From: Arthrobacter sp. ISL-85
Lineage (GTDB): Bacteria; Actinomycetota; Actinomycetes; Actinomycetales; Micrococcaceae
Direction of reading: 5' to 3'
DNA length: 54,108 bases
Assembly (NCBI RefSeq): GCF_018613675.1
Contig: NZ_JAGGPQ010000008.1
Span: 1-54,108, forward strand
The notes beneath the pieces are model-generated. The model worked only from the letters and a program-made list of their open reading frames with translations, ran no database searches and was not told the DNA's origin. Positions 8,205 through 15,207 of this stretch are shown here, piece by piece. The first letter of the stretch is position 1. Each line of letters starts with the position of its first letter. The translations under genes and the position numbers were made by a program.

Positions 8205-8227
8205 GCGGAAGGATCCTCAATCGCGCC
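8205..8227. repeat. GGATCC-palindrome repeat, copy 3
   Basis: GCGGAAGGATCCTCAATCGC plus GCC: the core AAGGATCCT is intact and the arms are weakly conserved. It separates two genes that point the same way. Confidence 0.55.
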
Positions 8228-8234
8228 CTTTGTG

Positions 8235-8570
8235 TCAGAGTTGAAAGGTCACTTCGGCGTTCTCGGATTTGAGGGTCAGTGGAGTGCCTAGATCGAACTG
8301 GCCATCTGACGGGAAGGCCAGGTACAGGATTCCTCCGAAGGGGCCGTCTGAAAGCGAGTTGCTATGCGCGGTCATCAGCGCCGTGCCGTGTCCATCTGTG
8401 AGCGTAAATCGTTCATCCGATACTGCCAGAGTTGTCCCGGCCCCATGCCTGGATGGAATTCGGGCCTCTGATCGGAGGCGAATGAGGAGATGGGTCTCTG
8501 TGGTCTCCAAGGTCTGGACCGTCAGATCCATGCCGCTCTGACGGACGATGGTCAAGTTGGACGTGAACAT
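8235..8570 (-). CDS. Hypothetical beta-rich protein
   Basis: The 111-residue protein has alternating hydrophobic strands (DLTVQTLETTETHLLIRLR, GILYLAFPSDG) and no signal peptide, membrane segment or catalytic motif. The family was not recognised. A TAGAAT hexamer sits exactly 6 nt upstream of ATG 8570, so the mRNA would be leaderless, as for several other genes of this array. It is bounded by repeat copies 3 and 4 and shows no link with its neighbours, which fits a stand-alone unit. Confidence 0.65.
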   Translation of the reverse strand: MFTSNLTIVRQSGMDLTVQTLETTETHLLIRLRSEARIPSRHGAGTTLAVSDERFTLTDGHGTALMTAHSNSLSDGPFGGILYLAFPSDGQFDLGTPLTLKSENAEVTFQL

Positions 8571-8576
8571 GGTTGC

Positions 8577-8582
8577 ATTCTA
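8577..8582 (-). promoter_or_regulatory. -10 box of leaderless gene
   Basis: TAGAAT on the minus strand, 6 nt before ATG 8570; close to the actinobacterial TANNNT consensus. Confidence 0.55.
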
Positions 8583-8623
8583 GGCACTGAGGAATGAGAG
8601 CAATTTTGCTTGATGGGCGCTAA

Positions 8624-8653
8624 GTGTCCGGTGAAGGATCGGCTTACGGACGC
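8624..8653. repeat. GGATCC-palindrome repeat, copy 4
   Basis: GTGTCCGGTGAAGGATC is followed by GGCTTACGGACGC. The outer arms GTCCG and CGGAC are perfect complements around AAGGATC. Confidence 0.75.
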
Positions 8654-8689
8654 GGTGAAAGGTTCATGGTGTAGTTCGACCTGGTTCAG

Positions 8690-9148
8690 GTGAAGATGGA
8701 GCTCATGCAGATACCGGACCTTGGGCCATATTCGGATGAGGACCACAACGGATTTGTGGAGCTCGTCAACGATGTTCACGCGGAATTCGGCTACTCCTAT
8801 GATCCCGTTTTGGACGCCGATCTTGCAGACCCTCGAGCGTTTTATCGCCATATCTGGGTAGCCCGAATCGGTGAGTCCGTTGTCGGCTCGGTGGCACTCA
8901 CTCCCGCGAAAGACGGTGTGACGACACTCAAGCGAATGTACCTTCGCCCTCAGCTGCGTGGGTAGGGGTGGGGCCGGCGTCTGCTCGACAAAGCGATCGA
9001 AACGGCAGCCCAAGAGGGTTGGACACGAATCGTCCTGGACAGTGGTGCGCACCAGCAGGCGGCGCACCGCCTCTACGACGTCGCGGGCTTTGAGCTCGAC
9101 CGAGTAGACGGAACATCACTGTACTTCTCAAAAGAGCTACGCCCGTAA
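8690..9148 (+). pseudogene. GNAT acetyltransferase with in-frame TAG
   Basis: Reading through one TAG at 8963-8965 gives a complete ~150-aa GNAT-fold N-acetyltransferase: the N-terminal strand-helix, VVGSVALTPAKDGVTTLKRM, then LRPQLRG-stop-GWGRRLLDKAIETA, the acetyl-CoA loop (normally R-G-x-G-W/I-G). The C-terminal part (HRLYDVAGFELDRVDGTSLY) ends at TAA 9146. The stop falls inside the acetyl-CoA-binding loop, where CGG or AGG is expected, so the truncated product would be inactive. This is a nonsense mutation, a base error, or less likely readthrough. It is one of two GNATs in the array; the other (10002-10457) is intact. Start GTG 8690 or ATG 8696. Confidence 0.75.
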
Positions 9149-9164
9149 TTTTTTGGTAGACGCA

Positions 9165-9247
9165 ACTAAGGGGCCGCCGCACGGGGCTGTCCTTGACCAA
9201 GCGCACCGCACTTCAGGCACCGACGAAGTACCTGGCGGCCCCTTGGT
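9165..9247. repeat. Long-stem inverted repeat between cassettes
   Basis: ACTAAGGGGCCGCC (9165-9178) pairs with GGCGGCCCCTTGGT (9234-9247): a 14-bp stem with one G-T wobble around a 55-nt interior. It follows the GNAT stop and precedes repeat copy 5. It may be a terminator without a T run, or a folded recombination structure. Confidence 0.6.
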
Positions 9248-9272
9248 CCTGGGCACCCTAAGCACCCCAGCG

Positions 9273-9297
9273 CACGGTGAAGGATCCTTCCCGGACG
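9273..9297. repeat. GGATCC-palindrome repeat, copy 5
   Basis: Contains CACGGTGAAGGATCCTTC followed by CCGGACG. The core AAGGATCCTT is a perfect 10-bp palindrome. Confidence 0.7.
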
Positions 9298-9306
9298 TGG
9301 CTCCGA

Positions 9307-9312
9307 GATAAT
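9307..9312 (+). promoter_or_regulatory. -10 box of LRR gene
   Basis: GATAAT, 6 nt before ATG 9319 and just after repeat copy 5. Leaderless arrangement. Confidence 0.55.
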
Positions 9313-9318
9313 GGCCCC

Positions 9319-9966
9319 ATGCCAACTAAACGCCGCAGTGCTCAGGCTTCCGCCCGATGGCAGACTCCAGAATCGGTCTGGATCGACCATGCCACGTTGA
9401 ACACATCAGACGCAGCTTGGCTCTGCAACGTTCGGCGTCTTACGCTCTGGGCGGTTACTGTTCCCAAAGACCTCCTCTCTTCCTTGCCACAGCTCGAATG
9501 GCTCGACATTCGTGGAGGCTCTGGAGGCTCCATGGAGTACGTAACGAAGTGCCCTAATCTGTCATACCTTCAGGTAAATCAGGTTCGTGGTCTGAGCGAT
9601 CTATCCTTCCTAAGTAGGGTCAAGACACTTCGGTTCCTCAGCATCTACGGACTGCCGAAGGTGGAGCAGTTGCCGTCACTTGCACCCTTGGTTCATTTAC
9701 GGCGCCTCGAAGTTGGTTCGATGAAGGGGCTTTCCGAACTCGCCCCCGCTCTCGAAGCACCAGCACTCAGAGAGTTAGTGCTTACAAGGGCCGTCCCGCT
9801 AGCATCGGGAGACCCTGATGCGATTAAGGACCATCCAACGCTGCAGGCGTTTACATGGTTCGCCGAAGATGTGCCCAACAAGACTTGGGTTCCCGTGGTG
9901 GAACACGTCGGGCTGCCGCAGGCACGGATTTTGCAGCCGGATGAATGGTTCGAGCGCAAACGGTAG
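9319..9966 (+). CDS. Leucine-rich-repeat-like protein
   Basis: The protein is 215 residues when started at ATG 9319, which the GATAAT box 6 nt upstream supports over an earlier in-frame ATG at 9277 that lies inside the repeat. Leucine-spaced units recur (VRRLTLWAVTVPKDLLSSL, LEWLDIRG, LSYLQVNQVRGLSDLSFL, LRFLSIYGLPKVEQL, LRRLEVGSMKGLSEL, LRELVLTRA), about six consecutive 22-24-residue repeats typical of a curved LRR solenoid. It lacks a signal peptide, so it is probably a cytosolic protein-binding module. Partner unknown. It occupies a unit of its own between repeat copies 5 and 6. Confidence 0.75.
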   Translation: MPTKRRSAQASARWQTPESVWIDHATLNTSDAAWLCNVRRLTLWAVTVPKDLLSSLPQLEWLDIRGGSGGSMEYVTKCPNLSYLQVNQVRGLSDLSFLSRVKTLRFLSIYGLPKVEQLPSLAPLVHLRRLEVGSMKGLSELAPALEAPALRELVLTRAVPLASGDPDAIKDHPTLQAFTWFAEDVPNKTWVPVVEHVGLPQARILQPDEWFERKR

Positions 9967-9983
9967 CTCACACGGCATTGCGG

Positions 9984-10013
9984 CCCCCGGTCAAGGATCG
10001 TCTACCGGGACGC
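9984..10013. repeat. GGATCC-palindrome repeat, copy 6
   Basis: CCCCCGGTCAAGGATCG then TCTACCGGGACGC. The CCGGT/ACCGG arms are complementary. Its right half overlaps the 3' end of the minus-strand GNAT gene and provides that gene's stop codon (10002-10004). Confidence 0.75.
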
Positions 10014-10457
10014 TTGAAAGAGGACCAATTCTGATCGCCCTTCGTCGGCTGTTACCCCACGGATCTCCGCGAACCGGCCGATGGGCTGGAAGCCTAGAGT
10101 CTCGTGCATTCTGATGGAAGCCGTGTTGTGTTCGTTCGCGAAGTAGTAAACGGTCGAAGACCGAGACCATATCCACTCCATTCGCGCGCGGGTGAGAGCA
10201 GAACCGATTCCCCGCCGCCGGAAATTCGGAGGGACGACGATGCCCCCTAGATAATGGCCGGCAGGTGCTGTGCCATCCAGTTCGCTATGGAAGTGGGTCT
10301 TGGCTATGCCGACGATCTCATTTTGTATAGCCGCTATCAGTACGACCCGATCGCCTATCGGGGCCACCACTTGTGGTGTCCAGGGTGTGCGGTCGCTAGC
10401 ATCGCAGATCGCCTCGATATAGCGCAGGTCATCCAGGGTCGCCTCGCGTATCTGCAT
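10002..10457 (-). CDS. GNAT family N-acetyltransferase
   Basis: This intact 151-residue GNAT presumably transfers acetyl from acetyl-CoA to an unknown amine. It begins MQIREATLDDLRYIEAI. Strand 4 is HYLGGIVVPPNFRRRGIGSA, where RRRGIG is the acetyl-CoA loop. NEHNTASIRMHETLGFQPIG is the usual C-terminal N-x-x-A-x-x-x-Y/H-x-x-x-G-F signature. The substrate cannot be told. ATG 10457 is preceded at 6 nt by TAAACT. The stop codon lies within repeat copy 6, so the repeat is part of the coding unit's end. Its neighbours are unrelated. Confidence 0.85.
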   Translation of the reverse strand: MQIREATLDDLRYIEAICDASDRTPWTPQVVAPIGDRVVLIAAIQNEIVGIAKTHFHSELDGTAPAGHYLGGIVVPPNFRRRGIGSALTRARMEWIWSRSSTVYYFANEHNTASIRMHETLGFQPIGRFAEIRGVTADEGRSELVLFQASR

Positions 10458-10463
10458 GCATAG

Positions 10464-10469
10464 AGTTTA
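10464..10469 (-). promoter_or_regulatory. -10 box of GNAT gene
   Basis: TAAACT on the minus strand, 6 nt before ATG 10457. Confidence 0.5.
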
Positions 10470-10502
10470 GGAGCGGGCTCAGCTGCGCCTCTTAGGCGCC
10501 CG

Positions 10503-10528
10503 TCCCGTGAAGGGTCCCTGAGCGGACA
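10503..10528. repeat. GGATCC-palindrome repeat, copy 7
   Basis: CCCGTGAAGGGTCCCTGAGC then GGACAG. The core has one change (GGGTCC). Confidence 0.65.
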
Positions 10529-10610
10529 GTGCCACGGAGGGCTATCGTCCTGAGTCCGTCCGCCCCGGCGGCTGTGAAGTGTCTGTCAAAGACCGTCTGT
10601 AGCGGTGGAA

Positions 10611-11174
10611 TCATCGACTGCGCCGACTCCACCTCAGGGGCAGCCATAAGTGCAAAGCAAAGAACGCCAAGACCATCCAGCCCGCTATGAGCAGGGACCA
10701 ATCGGGGACACGCACTGAGTATTGAGAACCGTCGAGCACTCCAGACTCTGTGAAGCCAGCCAGATAGGCGATGCCCAACAAGGCAAGCCCTAGAAGTACC
10801 CCGGTTGCTGCAATGACGCTGTGAGAGATCCACCAACTCCGCAGCTTCGGACTATGCCGAATAACTAGACCGGGCAACGATACGGCGCCCAGAGTGACGG
10901 CGGGCAATGTCAGAGAGAGTAGGAGAGCTATTGGGGCCGCCATAAACGTGGACGCCCCATCGTAGGCAGTGCCGGCTCCGAGGCTTTGCTGGATAAATAC
11001 GCTGACGACAAACATGACAGCGTAGGCACTCCAGAATTGAACGATCACCGTGCGGGTGCGGGGTGACTGTTCTATCCTCGAACTCGGTACAGCTGGCACC
11101 CATGCGGGCATCACTTTGTTCCAGTCTCCAGGAGTAGTCGGGTGGCGCGGCGGTCTGCCGGATTGGCTGGTCAT
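10611..11174 (-). CDS. Four-helix integral membrane protein
   Basis: The 187-residue protein has a proline-rich cytoplasmic N terminus (about 40 residues) followed by four predicted membrane helices: VQFWSAYAVMFVVSVFI, a paired segment around ALLLSLTLPAVTLGAVSL, VIAATGVLLGLALLGIAYLA and LLIAGWMVLAFFALHLWL. It ends in a basic RWSRRSR tail. No transporter or enzyme motif was seen and the family was not recognised. It stands alone between repeat copies 7 and 8. AGGAATCG upstream of ATG 11174 may act as a ribosome-binding site. Confidence 0.7.
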   Translation of the reverse strand: MTSQSGRPPRHPTTPGDWNKVMPAWVPAVPSSRIEQSPRTRTVIVQFWSAYAVMFVVSVFIQQSLGAGTAYDGASTFMAAPIALLLSLTLPAVTLGAVSLPGLVIRHSPKLRSWWISHSVIAATGVLLGLALLGIAYLAGFTESGVLDGSQYSVRVPDWSLLIAGWMVLAFFALHLWLPLRWSRRSR

Positions 11175-11300
11175 GATCGATTCCTGTCCCCGTGGCTGGC
11201 CTGTTGAGCCGCGTCTCTTCCGGAAGTCTAAGGGACAGTCCAGGGGCAGGAACCGATCTAGTGAGGAACCCTGTCACGTATTGAGCTCGGGTTACCGGGC

Positions 11301-11328
11301 GTTCCGTAAGGGATCCCTGAGCGGACGC
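11301..11328. repeat. GGATCC-palindrome repeat, copy 8
   Basis: GTTCCGTAAGGGATCCCTGA followed by GCGGACGC. AGGGATCCCT is a perfect 10-bp palindrome. Confidence 0.75.
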
Positions 11329-11333
11329 ATACT
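11328..11333 (+). promoter_or_regulatory. -10 box of small membrane gene
   Basis: CATACT, 6 nt before ATG 11340, abutting repeat copy 8. Confidence 0.45.
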
Positions 11334-11339
11334 TGGCAC

Positions 11340-11537
11340 ATGAAGAGATCCCGGTACGTTCTTGCTCTGATCATTGGAAGCTTCTGCATCTTGGTGGGCC
11401 TGTTCAACATGCTCAGGCCTGAGGGAAATTTCCTTTCAGGCATTTTTACTGGCCTAGGCGGTCTGGTAATCGTCCTAACGACTTACATCGTTGACAGGAA
11501 AACGAAGGCATTCAAGAGATCCAATATCGAGCCCTGA
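11340..11537 (+). CDS. Small two-helix membrane protein
   Basis: The 65-residue protein has two hydrophobic helices (YVLALIIGSFCILVGLFNML and GIFTGLGGLVIVLTTYIV) joined by a short RPEGNFLS loop and ends with a basic tail. It is likely an inner-membrane microprotein; function unknown. The start codon is 6 nt after CATACT, so the message is probably leaderless. The unit between repeat copies 8 and 9 is only about 250 bp, the smallest in the array. Confidence 0.65.
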   Translation: MKRSRYVLALIIGSFCILVGLFNMLRPEGNFLSGIFTGLGGLVIVLTTYIVDRKTKAFKRSNIEP

Positions 11538-11556
11538 GAATTTCAGGGTGGAGTAG

Positions 11557-11584
11557 CGCCCGGTGGAGGATCCCTCACCGTGCA
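11557..11584. repeat. GGATCC-palindrome repeat, copy 9
   Basis: GCCCGGTGGAGGATCCCTCA followed by CCGTGC. The GAGGATCCCTC core is near-palindromic and the CGGT/ACCG arms pair. Confidence 0.75.
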
Positions 11585-11588
11585 TTCA

Positions 11589-12380
11589 CTACAGATGACG
11601 CAGGTATCTCTCGGGCGAGTCCAAGAACGACCGCCAGTTGGAAATCAGGTCGAGTTCGGACCAAGTCCGCTGCCGGAGTCCCCACGGGCCGACTTCGAGA
11701 ATCTGCGCACCAGGGAGAGCTGCGAGGACCGGGGAGTGGGTGGACATGATGATCTGGGAGGAGCCTGCGGCAAGGAGATCTTTCAGGACCGAGAGGAGGC
11801 TAAGGCATCCCGCGAAGGAGAGCGCCGACTCGGGTTCGTCGAGAACCCATAGTCCGCGTCCCCGGAAACGATCCACCGCCAGTTCCAAGAACGATTCTCC
11901 GTGTGACATGTCGTGGAATGAGATGTCCGGACCGGATGTGCTCGGGTTCTTCTCAAGGTAGGTGAAGAAACCGTGCATGGTTTCCGCGCGCAGGAAATAA
12001 CCCCGTCGCGTGGCGCCGGCGTTTCGGACGAGCTGCAGGTGATCGGCGAGAACCGATTCGGTAGATCTGGTGCTGTGCCGGGCACCTGTGGATCCGCCTT
12101 CCGGAGATAAACCATAGGCCAGCGCGATAGCTTCCGCGAGAGTGGACTTACCCGACCCGTTTTCGCCAACGAAGATAGTTGCCGACGTCAGCTCGAGTCC
12201 GTGGTCCAGAACCTGCGCGACAGGGGCGAGGACACCCGGCCACCGACGGCGGTCGAGTTGGTGGGCATGGTCTTCGGCCACCCGTCTGATCGGAAAATTG
12301 TGCGAGGCATGCCCCATTGTTGCAACCCATTCCACTGGTCCATCAAGTAGCCCGAACCATCCAAGGCACCATCGGGGCAT
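11589..12380 (-). CDS. AAA/ABC-type ATPase (RecF-like small ATPase)
   Basis: The ATP-binding protein is about 263 residues from ATG 12380 (ATG 12313 is an alternative start). Walker A is FVGENGSGKST and Walker B/D-loop is GLWVLDEPESALSF. A switch histidine is in IMSTHSPVLAAL, and an ABC-signature-like SHGESF precedes Walker B. This is the single-domain architecture of AAA_21/RecF-type ATPases, common beside toxins, retron effectors and OLD-like nucleases, but here no effector partner is adjacent. The divergent P-loop kinase gene is separated from it by repeat copy 10, so they need not be linked. Possibly a stand-alone defence or DNA-linked ATPase; this is inference. Confidence 0.75.
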   Translation of the reverse strand: MPRWCLGWFGLLDGPVEWVATMGHASHNFPIRRVAEDHAHQLDRRRWPGVLAPVAQVLDHGLELTSATIFVGENGSGKSTLAEAIALAYGLSPEGGSTGARHSTRSTESVLADHLQLVRNAGATRRGYFLRAETMHGFFTYLEKNPSTSGPDISFHDMSHGESFLELAVDRFRGRGLWVLDEPESALSFAGCLSLLSVLKDLLAAGSSQIIMSTHSPVLAALPGAQILEVGPWGLRQRTWSELDLISNWRSFLDSPERYLRHL

Positions 12381-12385
12381 GCAGA

Positions 12386-12417
12386 CGTCCGACCAAGGAT
12401 GGCTCATTGGGACAGTC
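12386..12417. repeat. GGATCC-palindrome repeat, copy 10 (degenerate)
   Basis: CGTCCGACCAAGGATGGCTC followed by ATTGGGACAGTC. It keeps GTCCG, AAGGAT and GGGACA in register. It lies between the divergent AAA and kinase genes. Confidence 0.55.
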
Positions 12418-12428
12418 CCTCCGCGATG

Positions 12429-12434
12429 TAGCAT
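12429..12434 (+). promoter_or_regulatory. -10 box of kinase gene
   Basis: TAGCAT, 6 nt before GTG 12441. Leaderless arrangement. Confidence 0.5.
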
Positions 12435-12440
12435 CGTCGG

Positions 12441-13055
12441 GTGATTGTGGCGGTTGAGGGTCCCAGTGCGGCGGGGAAGACGACCTGGTGTAGAACGACT
12501 GCGGCCGAGTTCGTGGCTGAATACGTGCCAACAGGTACCGAGCCTGATGGAAGCGATCCTGTGCGCCAGGGGCGTTATTGGACGGACGTCAACACGGTGC
12601 GTTGGTCGCAAGCGCTGGACCTTGAAGCCCGCCGGGGAGCGGGCATTTGCGACACCGATCCGATGAAACTGCACTACTCATGGTGCTTGGCTCGGGTCGG
12701 CGCCGCCCCTGCTTCGCGGTTCGTTCACGAGCTGGCATTTGTGCGCGAGGCTATGAGTTGCAAGCAGCTCGGATTTGCAGACGTTGTGCTGGTGACAGTG
12801 CCCGATGAGGAAACTTTGCGGCGACAGAAGATTGGGGATTCAACACGTTCCCGACGCTCATTCGAGCTTCATGCGAAGCTGCGCGAGCCCCTTAGTGAGT
12901 GGTACCAGTGCCTCGATCAGCTGAAACCCGGTCGAGTCATTTGGGATTTACCCGAGGACGGCGTCAGCTCAATCAGCAGAACAGTGCCCTGCGGCGACCA
13001 GTACGACGTACGGGTTCTCGATGCACTCATTGGCGAGCTACCCGAACTTAAGTGA
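12441..13055 (+). CDS. P-loop nucleoside/nucleotide kinase-like protein
   Basis: The 204-residue protein starts at GTG 12441. Walker A is EGPSAAGKTT at the extreme N terminus, as in thymidylate/deoxynucleoside kinase-like and AAA_33 proteins. Other segments are CDTDPMKLHYSW (an acidic D-T-D element where dNK-type kinases carry catalytic acids), VVLVTVPDEETLRRQK (strand and lid region) and a helical C terminus. The phosphoacceptor is unknown; a nucleoside or small molecule is most likely. The stop is immediately followed by repeat copy 11. The neighbours are not metabolically related. Confidence 0.7.
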   Translation: MIVAVEGPSAAGKTTWCRTTAAEFVAEYVPTGTEPDGSDPVRQGRYWTDVNTVRWSQALDLEARRGAGICDTDPMKLHYSWCLARVGAAPASRFVHELAFVREAMSCKQLGFADVVLVTVPDEETLRRQKIGDSTRSRRSFELHAKLREPLSEWYQCLDQLKPGRVIWDLPEDGVSSISRTVPCGDQYDVRVLDALIGELPELK

Positions 13056-13090
13056 GGTGTCCCGGTACCCGATCCTCCACGGGGACACCT
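13055..13090. repeat. GGATCC-palindrome repeat, copy 11 (longest arms)
   Basis: Outer arms AGGTGTCCCG (13055-13064) and CGGGGACACCT (13080-13090) pair almost perfectly around GTACCCGATCCTCCA. It starts on the last base of the kinase stop codon and could double as a terminator. Confidence 0.75.
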
Positions 13091-13193
13091 TCGTTAACTT
13101 CGTCTGGTGCACCGAGTTGGCGCGGTGCAGTATAGGCTCTGCTTGTTTGGGGGCAGTCAAGAGCGCTCCTGCATGCTAGAAGGAGCGCGCGCA

Positions 13194-13718
13194 TTGAGCT
13201 ATGACCAGCAGTATTCCCACCAGCAGCCGTGGCTTTCGGAGCCCGACCCGGACGCATGGGTCCTCTCCCCGTTCGACGCTGAGAAGTCGCGGCGGTGGCG
13301 GCTCGTCCTGGGATGCAGTTCGGTGTTCCTGGGTCTAGCGTCGGGCTTTTACGCCTATACCGACATCTCCGTGGTCATCCGTGCGATGAATACGGCCGCG
13401 ACGTCCGGCGGCGACATCCCGGCAGATGCCATGAGTCACGCCATCGCGCTCATCGCGGTCTTCTGCGTGCTTGCCCTCGCCTACGTCGGAGCAGGGATCT
13501 GGAACATCGTTTCCCGGCTCTCGACTGCCAAGGCACCCCTGATCGCCGCGATCGCCCTCACGGCAGCGGCTTTCATCTTCATCGGCTTCTACATGACCAC
13601 AAAGTCGCCCGGTGGAGTCGAATACAGCGCTCTCGGCCTGAACGCGCTGATCATCTCCCGATGCGTCACTGTGATGCGGATGAAAAAGGTCGCTGCTTAT
13701 CCCGCAACTGCCGAATGA
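13194..13718 (+). CDS. Integral membrane protein
   Basis: TTG 13194 is chosen as start because AGAAGGAG (13178-13185) lies 8 nt upstream; longer readings would place this site inside the gene. The 174-residue product has a soluble N terminus of about 40 residues, then hydrophobic helices (VLGCSSVFLGLASGFYAYT, IALIAVFCVLALAYVGAGIW, LIAAIALTAAAFIFIGFYM) and perhaps a fourth near the C terminus. The family was not recognised. A probable promoter (TATAGGCT at about 13130) lies between repeat copy 11 and the gene. No clear repeat separates it from the next gene, so the two may form one unit. Confidence 0.65.
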   Translation: MSYDQQYSHQQPWLSEPDPDAWVLSPFDAEKSRRWRLVLGCSSVFLGLASGFYAYTDISVVIRAMNTAATSGGDIPADAMSHAIALIAVFCVLALAYVGAGIWNIVSRLSTAKAPLIAAIALTAAAFIFIGFYMTTKSPGGVEYSALGLNALIISRCVTVMRMKKVAAYPATAE

Positions 13719-13813
13719 GCCAACGAACAAGGCGATCTGCGGCCTTCGGGGATAGATTGCCGGCAGTATGCTCATCGAAGGTCTGCTTTATGCAACGTTT
13801 GGGGGTTAGGTGC

Positions 13814-15052
13814 ATGCGCTTCACCGCGGGTGTAGGTGTGGCTGTCGCTGGCAGCATCTTGTTGATTGGTGCTGCCCCGTCGATGGCATCGGGGGATGTC
13901 GTTGATGTTGGTCAGGGGCCCCTCGGCGTCGCCATCGACGCCGACGGCACTGCTTATATAGGCGATAGCGGGGGCGTAAGCGTCCTTCCCGCGGGGGCGA
14001 GCAAGCCAACCAAGACCCTCATGGCAGGCGTCAACCCGCACGGGATCGCGATAGGCCCCGACGGTACCCTGTTTGTCGAGGGGTCAGCCCTCGATGATCA
14101 GCAGGAAAAGCTCGTGGTGATACCGAAGGGCTCCTCTACGGTGGCACGCACGATTACCCTCAGCGCCGACGCCCACCTCATAGCCGCAGGGGCTGACGGG
14201 ACTGTCTTTGTTCCCAACCCGCTCCTGGGCACAGTCTCGGTCATCCCGCCGGGCGCCGACGCCCCGGCCCGGGAGGTCGCCGTCGGCCGCACTCCCAAGG
14301 AAGTAGCCGTAGCCCAGGACGGCACCGCCTACGTGACCAACCAGGACAGCGGAACCGTCTCGGTCATCGCCCGGGGCGCCGGCACGGTTTCACGCACCAT
14401 TGATGTCCGGAAGACACCTGACAGCGCCGGCGCTCCGCACGGGATCGCGATAAGCCCAGACGGCACCGCCTACGTCACCAACATCACCTCAAACGACGTC
14501 GCGGTGATAAAGGCCGGGGACTCAGCCGTCTCCTACCGCGTGCCGATCCCAGGCGGACCAAAGGAAATCACCGTCGGCCCGGACAGCACTGTCTATGTTC
14601 TTTCCGAAGCCAGCAGCCTCTCCGTCATCGCACCAGGTGAAACAAGTGCCCGTCGTGGCCAGCCGACGCTCCGGAACCCCGGACATCTCGCCCTGGCTCC
14701 CAACGGGTCCGTCCTGGTGACCAACACCGCTGATAAATCGGTGTCGGTCTTCCCGGCCCAGGACCTGAGCATTCCGGCGCTAGCGGCCGTCAAGGCCCAA
14801 GCAGAACAAGCTCAGACAAAAACAACAGATCCCACGGCTCAGGCCAGCCCGGACCACACGGGGACCAACATGTCCAACCTTCCGGTCATCGTCGGAACCG
14901 TGGGCGCGGCCATCCTGATCGGGGCCGCCGCGCTGATCCTGGCCAGCAGAAGGCGCAGACATTCTGAAGCAGCCGACGACACAGCAACTTCAGAGCCCCC
15001 GGCAGAGGATCCCAAAAGATTCGCAGTCCTCTCGGATCACACGCCGAACTGA
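13814..15052 (+). CDS. Secreted, membrane-anchored beta-propeller (YVTN/NHL-like)
   Basis: This is a protein of about 412 residues. ATG 13814 is chosen because it sits 8 nt after GGGGG and begins a clear signal peptide (MRFTAGVGVAVAGSILLIG, cleavage near SMASG). About seven repeats of roughly 40 residues follow, each with GTAYVTN or a similar strand and a VSVI strand (GPLGVAIDADGTAYIGD, TPKEVAVAQDGTAYVTN, GPKEITVGPDSTVYVLS), typical of NHL/YVTN propellers. After a low-complexity Thr/Gln-rich linker comes one membrane helix (VIVGTVGAAILIGAAALIL) and an RRRRH stop-transfer. It is therefore displayed outside the cell and anchored at its C terminus. The ligand is unknown; it may act with the LysM lipoprotein downstream. 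Confidence 0.8.
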   Translation: MRFTAGVGVAVAGSILLIGAAPSMASGDVVDVGQGPLGVAIDADGTAYIGDSGGVSVLPAGASKPTKTLMAGVNPHGIAIGPDGTLFVEGSALDDQQEKLVVIPKGSSTVARTITLSADAHLIAAGADGTVFVPNPLLGTVSVIPPGADAPAREVAVGRTPKEVAVAQDGTAYVTNQDSGTVSVIARGAGTVSRTIDVRKTPDSAGAPHGIAISPDGTAYVTNITSNDVAVIKAGDSAVSYRVPIPGGPKEITVGPDSTVYVLSEASSLSVIAPGETSARRGQPTLRNPGHLALAPNGSVLVTNTADKSVSVFPAQDLSIPALAAVKAQAEQAQTKTTDPTAQASPDHTGTNMSNLPVIVGTVGAAILIGAAALILASRRRRHSEAADDTATSEPPAEDPKRFAVLSDHTPN

Positions 15053-15088
15053 GCGTTCATGTCTCGGTGGTGCGGCCAACGGCCCTTC

Positions 15089-15120
15089 CGTGTTCTACAG
15101 GGGATCCTTTACCGGACAGT
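15089..15120. repeat. GGATCC-palindrome repeat, copy 12
   Basis: CGTGTTCTACAGGGGATCCT then TTACCGGACAGT. The right half matches the family consensus exactly. Confidence 0.7.
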
Positions 15121-15207
15121 ACTGCGGGCTCACGGTTCATCCACTAGGCTCGCTTTTGGTCCGTTGCGGGCCTTGACTCGGCTAAGCCGGACTTTTGGGG
15201 GGCATTC

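Noticed and set aside
13295..13813. Long 5' extension of the beta-propeller frame
   Set aside because: It runs out of frame through the preceding membrane gene; signal peptide and GGGGG site place the start at 13814.
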